Origin: Pseudomonadota bacterium
Lineage (GTDB): Bacteria > Pseudomonadota > Alphaproteobacteria > Rhizobiales > Rhizobiaceae
DNA: 10,973 nucleotides
Assembly: GCA_023419995.1 (NCBI GenBank)
Contig: JAEZXF010000169.1
Coordinates: 1-10,973, forward strand
Direction: 5' to 3'
The position numbers and the translations under genes were made by a program. Position 1 is the first letter of the stretch. Each line of letters starts with the position of its first letter. The notes under the pieces were generated by a model that was given only the letters and a program-made list of their open reading frames with translations, was not told the origin of the DNA and ran no database searches. Of this stretch, positions 7,042 to 10,973 are shown one piece after another.

Positions 7042-8520
7042 ATGGGATCATCCGCGCCGCGAAGGACAGGCTTGCCGGCAGCGTTGGGCGCATTCGCGCT
7101 TGCCGCCTGCGTGGCCATGCCCGCCGCGGCCCAGGACGCCACCGGCCTGCGCGGCACGGTTTCTGAACAGGCCACGACGACACCCCGCGCACCCACGGCC
7201 CGCACCGCGACCCGGACGGCCACGGCCCGCACGGGCCAGGCCGGCGGCCGCAGCATCGCCTCCGGCGAGCAGACGGCGATCCCGGTTCCCTTCCAGGCGC
7301 CGGACGAGCCCGAGGACGGCAATCCCCGCGCCGGGCTCGACAACGAGCGCATCGGCGCGATCGAAGGCCGGCAGCGCGGCCGCGAGGACGACGCCTATGC
7401 CCCGCTCGGCATCCGCGCCGGCACCTTCGTGCTGCGGCCGCGCCTCGAGCAGGGCATCGGCTGGACCTCGAACGCCTCGGGCGCCGCCGGCGGCGAGGCC
7501 TCGACCTATTCCGAGACCAACCTGCGCCTCGACGCGGCATCCGACTGGGCGCGCCACCGCGCCTCCTTCTCGGCCGACGGCAGCTACCGCAAGTCGCTGT
7601 CCGGCGAGGAGATCGACGAGTTCGAGGGCGGCGTCAGCGGCCGGCTCGACCTCGACCTCGCCCACGAGCTTTCCGCCTTCGCGGCGGCCGGCTACCGCGT
7701 GCGCCCGGAATCGGCATCCATGCCCGGCACGGTCGCCGCGGCCGTGAACCGCCCGCTGCGCCACACGCTCGACGCCAGCGCCGGCCTGTCGAAGGATGCG
7801 GGGCCGCTCAGGCTCGGCATCGCCGGCGGGCTGACGCGGGAGACCTTCGGCGACGCCGACCTCGCGGACGGCACCACCGTGTCGCAGCGCGACCGCGACG
7901 CGACGCTCGCCACCGCCACGCTGCGCGCGGGCTACGCGCTGTCGCCGGCCCTCACCCCCTTCGTCGAGGGCGAGGTCGGCCGCCGCATCCACGACCTCAG
8001 GCTGGACAGCGCCGGCTATGCGCGCTCGGCCGACCGCTACGCGCTGCGCGGCGGCGTCGAGCTCGATCTGGGCGAGAAGCTATCGGGCGAAATGTCGCTC
8101 GGCTGGCTCACCGAGCGGCCGGACGACAGCCGCCTCGATCCGGTCTCCGGTCTGTCGGTCGCCGGCAACCTGTCATGGTCGCCGGTGCGCGGCACCATCG
8201 TCGGCCTCGCCGCCTCGACCACGGTGGAAGGCGCGACCGCGCCGGGCGACAGCGGCTCGCTGCTCTATTCGGGCACGCTCTCGGCACGGCGCGACCTGCG
8301 CACCAACCTGACCGGCGAGGCGTCGGCCGGGCTCGACTGGCGCGACTATTCCGGCGGCGGCCACGACCTCGTCCTGCGTGGCGAGGCGAGCCTGACCTGG
8401 TGGATGAACCGCCATGCCGGCGTCACCGCCCGCGCCCGCCACGAGGTGCAGGAAAGCTCGCTGCCCGGCCGCGACTGGGATGCGACGAGCCTGTGGCTCG
8501 GCATGACCCTGCAGCGCTGA
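7042..8520 (+). CDS. Outer-membrane beta-barrel protein (putative beta-barrel porin 2-like)
   Basis: The 492-residue product is exported and probably forms an outer-membrane barrel. Residues 1-31 are a clear Sec signal peptide: ARG-rich start, hydrophobic ALGAFALAACVAM, and an AAA-Q cleavage site near 30/31. Residues 42-70 are a Thr/Ala/Arg-rich low-complexity linker, and 80-120 are acidic and polar. From about 125 to the end the chain alternates short amphipathic strands with turns (for example GTFVLRPRLEQGIGWTSNAS, YALRGGVELDL, GEASLTWWMNRHAGV), the pattern of a 14- to 18-strand barrel. The last residues are LWLGMTLQR, so the usual terminal aromatic is absent. I judge it closest to the alphaproteobacterial BBP2 group by pattern only. 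Function is unknown; the kdsD and galU neighbours suggest a tie to surface glycan biology. No good ribosome site precedes the ATG. Confidence 0.82.
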   Translation: MGSSAPRRTGLPAALGAFALAACVAMPAAAQDATGLRGTVSEQATTTPRAPTARTATRTATARTGQAGGRSIASGEQTAIPVPFQAPDEPEDGNPRAGLDNERIGAIEGRQRGREDDAYAPLGIRAGTFVLRPRLEQGIGWTSNASGAAGGEASTYSETNLRLDAASDWARHRASFSADGSYRKSLSGEEIDEFEGGVSGRLDLDLAHELSAFAAAGYRVRPESASMPGTVAAAVNRPLRHTLDASAGLSKDAGPLRLGIAGGLTRETFGDADLADGTTVSQRDRDATLATATLRAGYALSPALTPFVEGEVGRRIHDLRLDSAGYARSADRYALRGGVELDLGEKLSGEMSLGWLTERPDDSRLDPVSGLSVAGNLSWSPVRGTIVGLAASTTVEGATAPGDSGSLLYSGTLSARRDLRTNLTGEASAGLDWRDYSGGGHDLVLRGEASLTWWMNRHAGVTARARHEVQESSLPGRDWDATSLWLGMTLQR

Positions 8521-8525
8521 ACCGC

Positions 8526-9407
8526 TCAGGCGCGCCGGCTGCCGGCCAGCCGCGCCATCACGCTCTCGACCACCTCGCGCAGGTCGTCGCGCCTCAGCGC
8601 GAAGGCGAGGTTGGCCTCGACGAAGCCCTCGGGCGAGCCGCAGTCGTAGGTGTCGCCGCGATAGTGGAAGCCGAACATCTTCTGCGTGTCGCCCAGCCGG
8701 ATCATCGCGTCGGTGAGCTGGATCTCGCCGCCGGCGCCGCGCTCCTGGTTCTCGAGGATGCCGAAGATCTCGGGCTGCAGGATGTAGCGGCCGTTGATGT
8801 AGAAGTTGGAGGGCGCCGTGCCCCTGGCCGGCTTCTCGACCATGGCGGTGATCTCGAAGCCGTCGCCGACCGCCGCGCCCCTGGCGACGATGCCGTATTT
8901 GTGCGCCTCGGCCGGGTCGCATTCCTGCACCGCGACAATGTTGCCGCCGCTCTTGCCGTAAAGGTCGACCATGCCCTTCAGGCAGCTTTCCTGCGAATGC
9001 ATGATCATGTCCGGCAGGAGCAGCGCGAACGGCTCGTCGCCGACCAGCTCGCGCGCGCACCACACGGCATGGCCGAGGCCGAGCGGTTCCTGCTGGCGGG
9101 TGAAGCTGGTCTGCCCCGGCGCCGGCTGGAGGGCGCGCAGCCGATCGAGCTGGTCGGTCTTCCCGCGCTGCTCCAGCGTGTCGTAGAGCTCGAACTGGAT
9201 GTCGAAATGGTCCTCGATCACCGCCTTGTTGCGGCCGGTGACGAAGATGAAATGCTCGATGCCCGCCTCGCGCGCCTCGTCCACCACATACTGGATCACC
9301 GGCCTGTCGACGACGGTCAGCATCTCCTTCGGAATGGCCTTGGTCGCGGGCAGGAAGCGGGTGCCGAGGCCAGCGACGGGAAACACGGCCTTTCTGACTT
9401 TGCGCAT
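8526..9407 (-). CDS. galU: UTP-glucose-1-phosphate uridylyltransferase
   Basis: GalU joins UTP and glucose-1-phosphate to make UDP-glucose, the donor for exopolysaccharide, LPS, cyclic glucan and galactose metabolism, in the cytoplasm. The 293-residue product is full length for the family. Landmarks: [22 protein letters not shown] (within 9-30, nucleotide-binding loop with Arg17 and the catalytic-site Lys27), [14 protein letters not shown] (105-118), LLPDMI (130-135) with the metal-binding Asp, VEKP (190-193), GRYIL (206-210), GGEIQLTDA (226-234) and [12 protein letters not shown] (251-262). The relative in Sinorhizobium is called exoN. The start ATG (9405-9407) has only a weak purine stretch upstream. 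It faces the beta-barrel gene tail to tail with 5 bases between stops, and is divergent from the transglycosylase gene. Confidence 0.97.
   Translation of the reverse strand: MRKVRKAVFPVAGLGTRFLPATKAIPKEMLTVVDRPVIQYVVDEAREAGIEHFIFVTGRNKAVIEDHFDIQFELYDTLEQRGKTDQLDRLRALQPAPGQTSFTRQQEPLGLGHAVWCARELVGDEPFALLLPDMIMHSQESCLKGMVDLYGKSGGNIVAVQECDPAEAHKYGIVARGAAVGDGFEITAMVEKPARGTAPSNFYINGRYILQPEIFGILENQERGAGGEIQLTDAMIRLGDTQKMFGFHYRGDTYDCGSPEGFVEANLAFALRRDDLREVVESVMARLAGSRRA
8529..8556 (+). terminator. Candidate hairpin ending the beta-barrel transcript, inside the 3' end of galU
   Basis: GGCGCG (8529-8534) pairs with CGCGCC (8551-8556), and GCTG (8538-8541) with CAGC (8547-8550) around a CCGGC loop, leaving a 3-base bulge. 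It begins 9 bases after the barrel stop codon and overlaps the last codons of galU. No T-run follows, so intrinsic termination is doubtful; in such GC-rich genomes it may still slow RNA polymerase or protect the 3' end. Confidence 0.3.
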
Positions 9408-9604
9408 CGTTATCGAGGTCTCACGGTTCGGGAGGGAAACGTTCGGTTGCAGACATTTTCATGCCGAGATTGACGAATACCGAATCGGCAGGCTCTCGAC
9501 GGCTGTGTGGGGAGGCAGTTTGGCGGTTTTGAGCGTGTCGAAGGATTTATGGTAAACTTTTTCCTAACTCCGATGCCCCATGAATGGTTCCCAATGCGCA
9601 TGCG
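9408..9604. promoter_or_regulatory. Divergent promoter region between galU and the lytic transglycosylase gene
   Basis: About 200 bases, distinctly less GC-rich than the genes, hold the start regions of galU (leftward) and the transglycosylase (rightward). A possible rightward promoter is TTGAGC (9529-9534) with TAAACT (9553-9558), 18 bases apart; each matches four of six consensus positions. A second TTGACG (9470-9475) has no good partner. I see no operator palindrome and no small gene. Confidence 0.35.
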
Positions 9605-9611
9605 AAAGGAG
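9605..9611 (+). promoter_or_regulatory. Strong ribosome binding site of the lytic transglycosylase gene
   Basis: AAAGGAG lies 6 bases before the ATG at 9618. It fixes the start there, against longer in-frame openings at GTG 9507 and ATG 9549. Confidence 0.85.
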
Positions 9612-9617
9612 ACATTT

Positions 9618-10844
9618 ATGACCGCTTCAGCCTCCGGCGGGCGCTTCGCGTCGCTCCTCCGAGCAACCGGGCTCGCCCTCGCCCTGACCCTTCCGGCCGG
9701 GTCGGCCCTGGCCGACGCCAAGTTCCAGCGCTGGATCGCCGACTTCCGCGGCACCGCGACGTCGAACGGCATCAGCCGCGCCACCTACGACCGCGCCTTC
9801 CGCGGCGTCACCGCGCCCGACCCCGAAGTGCTGGAGAAGGCCCGCTACCAGCCCGAGTTCGTCGCGCCGGTGTGGGACTATTTCGACAACCGCATCAACG
9901 AGCAGACGATCCGCACCGGCCGCGAGATGGCGCGGCAGTGGAAGCCGTGGCTCGACCGCATCGAGCAGGCCTACGGCGTCGACCGCCACATCCTGCTCGC
10001 CATCTGGTCGATGGAATCGAGCTACGGCGAGGTGCTGAAGAACGACAAGGTGATGCGCAGCGTCATCCGCTCGCTGGCGACGCTCGCCTATGCCGACCAG
10101 CGGCGGCAGAAATTCGGCCGCCAGCAGCTCATCGCCGCGATGAAGATCCTGCAGAGCGGCGACATCGACGAGAGCCATCTCAAGGGCTCCTGGGCCGGCG
10201 CCATGGGCCACCCCCAGTTCATCCCGACGAGCTACCTCGCCTATGCGGTCGATGCCGACGGCAACGGCAGGCGGGACATCTGGAACTCGGTGCCCGACGC
10301 GCTGGCCACCGCCGCCAACCTCCTGCGCAAGAACGGCTGGCAGACGGGGAAGACGTGGGGCTACGAGGTGACGCTGCCGGCCGGGCGCAAGTTCCCCGGC
10401 GGCTCGATGGCGCTGTCGAAATGGGAGTCGATCGGCGTCGCGCGGGCGCGCGGCAAGCCCTACCCCTCCGCCGGCGACAGCGCCGAGCTGAAGGTTCTCG
10501 ACGGGCGCGAAGGCCCGGCCTTCCTGATGATCAAGAACTTCCGCGTCCTCAAGGCCTACAACAACTCCGACCGCTACGCGCTCGCCGTCGGCCTGCTGGC
10601 CGACGAGATCGCCGGCTATGGCGGGCTGGTGCGCGACTGGAACCGGCCGTTCACGCGGCTCTCCTTCGCCGAGACGCAGGAGCTCCAGAAGCGGCTTTCC
10701 GCCCACGGCTATTACGACGGCGAGATCGACGGCAAGATCGGCACGGGTTCCCGCGCCGCCATCAAGGCGCTACAACAGCGCCTCGGCATGTCCGAGGATG
10801 GCCACCCGAGCAAGGAGCTTCTGCTGAAGCTGCGGGGAAACTGA
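9618..10844 (+). CDS. Secreted lytic murein transglycosylase (MltB/SLT_2 type) with C-terminal peptidoglycan-binding domain
   Basis: The enzyme cleaves the MurNAc-GlcNAc bond of peptidoglycan in the periplasm, forming 1,6-anhydro-MurNAc ends during wall turnover. From the ATG at 9618 the protein has 408 residues. Residues 1-33 form a signal peptide (hydrophobic LLRATGLALALTLPAG, cleavage near ALA-DAKF); there is no lipobox Cys, so it is a soluble or loosely bound form, unlike lipoprotein MltB of E. coli. The catalytic domain (about 34-335) has WSMESSYGE with the catalytic Glu133, then GSWAGAMGHPQFIPTSY (190-206) and DADGNGRRDIWNS (212-224), typical of the MltB group. The C-terminal domain (about 348-406) matches the PG_binding_1 fold: TQELQKRL, GYYDGEIDGKIG, TGSRAAIKALQQRLGM. 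The gene is divergent from galU. The shadow opening 37 codons upstream would bury the signal peptide and is rejected. Confidence 0.95.
   Translation: MTASASGGRFASLLRATGLALALTLPAGSALADAKFQRWIADFRGTATSNGISRATYDRAFRGVTAPDPEVLEKARYQPEFVAPVWDYFDNRINEQTIRTGREMARQWKPWLDRIEQAYGVDRHILLAIWSMESSYGEVLKNDKVMRSVIRSLATLAYADQRRQKFGRQQLIAAMKILQSGDIDESHLKGSWAGAMGHPQFIPTSYLAYAVDADGNGRRDIWNSVPDALATAANLLRKNGWQTGKTWGYEVTLPAGRKFPGGSMALSKWESIGVARARGKPYPSAGDSAELKVLDGREGPAFLMIKNFRVLKAYNNSDRYALAVGLLADEIAGYGGLVRDWNRPFTRLSFAETQELQKRLSAHGYYDGEIDGKIGTGSRAAIKALQQRLGMSEDGHPSKELLLKLRGN
10330..10386 (+). repeat. Inverted repeat, left arm (inside the transglycosylase gene)
   Basis: These 57 bases are the exact reverse complement of the last 57 bases of the window (10917-10973). 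This arm encodes part of the catalytic domain (from about Lys238 to Arg257) and is the native copy, because it reads in frame within a conserved protein. Confidence 0.95.
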
Positions 10845-10916
10845 AGCCCGTCGCCCGGAGGCGGAAGCCGGTTCCGGCGCGGCGGGATATACGAAGACAG
10901 GAAGCGCGGCGCAGCG

Positions 10917-10973
10917 GCCCGGCCGGCAGCGTCACCTCGTAGCCCCACGTCTTCCCCGTCTGCCAGCCGTTCT
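10917..10973 (-). repeat. Inverted repeat, right arm (window end), probable foldback artefact
   Basis: Read on the minus strand, this arm repeats codons of the upstream transglycosylase gene without a mismatch, then departs from it abruptly at 10916. It reaches the final base of the window, so its full length is unknown. The 72 bases before it (10845-10916) look unique and contain only a weak CGGAA / TTCCG hairpin (10861-10875 region) after the stop codon. A perfect inverted duplicate 530 bases from its source, ending at the sequence end, is typical of a chimeric or foldback contig end; a real inverted duplication is possible but less likely. Confidence 0.9.

Noticed and set aside
4655..7747. 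A 1030-codon open frame on the plus strand across the PaiB-like, hydrolase, kdsD and barrel genes.
   Set aside because: It is antisense or out of frame to four well-recognised proteins. Its composition is Arg/Ala/Gly/His-rich without domains; long shadow frames are expected in such GC-rich DNA.
9507..9617. N-terminal extension of the transglycosylase from GTG 9507 or ATG 9549.
   Set aside because: A strong AAAGGAG site and a standard signal peptide both point to ATG 9618; the extension would put 37 residues before the signal sequence.
10845..10916. Possible terminator after the transglycosylase gene.
   Set aside because: Only a 5-base CGGAA/TTCCG stem is visible, with no T-run, and the sequence just beyond it is suspect because of the inverted copy.
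1..10973. Search for a mobile element, defence system, CRISPR array, tRNA or phage gene.
   Set aside because: All substantial coding space is explained by ten housekeeping or envelope genes; gaps are under 300 bases and show no direct-repeat arrays, cloverleaf folds or transposase fragments.

Overview
The window looks like a chromosomal core-type segment of a very GC-rich alphaproteobacterium. It most resembles Rhizobiales/Hyphomicrobiales of the Mesorhizobium/Phyllobacteriaceae kind. That placement is inferred from protein flavour (hemH, QmcA-type SPFH plus NfeD, KpsF/KdsD, GalU), from codon use strongly biased to G/C in the third position, and from a rhizobial-style palindromic intergenic element. 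I see no transposase, integrase, phage gene, tRNA, rRNA or CRISPR array.

Layout, left to right: (1) the 3' part of a phenylacetate-CoA-ligase-like adenylating enzyme (+), cut by the window edge; (2) hemH ferrochelatase (+); (3) a short palindrome-rich spacer; (4) an SPFH/Band 7 membrane protein and its NfeD partner (+), a two-gene operon closed by a good hairpin terminator; (5) a leftward group read from the right as kdsD (arabinose-5-phosphate isomerase), an HSL-type alpha/beta hydrolase and a PaiB-like FMN-binding protein (-); (6) divergent from kdsD, an outer-membrane beta-barrel protein (+); (7) galU UTP-glucose-1-phosphate uridylyltransferase (-), convergent with the barrel gene with only 5 bases between stop codons; (8) divergent from galU, a secreted MltB-type lytic transglycosylase with a peptidoglycan-binding domain (+).

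The right half has an envelope theme. KdsD makes the precursor of Kdo for LPS or capsule. GalU makes UDP-glucose for surface glycans. The beta-barrel sits in the outer membrane, and the transglycosylase cuts peptidoglycan. The SPFH/NfeD pair probably organises or maintains the inner membrane. HemH completes haem synthesis and has no visible functional tie to its neighbours.

I found no convincing undescribed system. The strongest non-gene signal is a perfect 57-base inverted copy of an internal piece of the transglycosylase gene (10330-10386) at the very end of the window (10917-10973). It looks more like a contig-end foldback or assembly chimera than biology, but should be checked. Smaller points are a degenerate ATP-binding loop in the first enzyme, start-codon corrections in three genes, a 9-residue-period Thr/Ala/Arg-rich linker in the barrel protein, and a hairpin at the barrel/galU convergence that could terminate transcription inside galU coding sequence.
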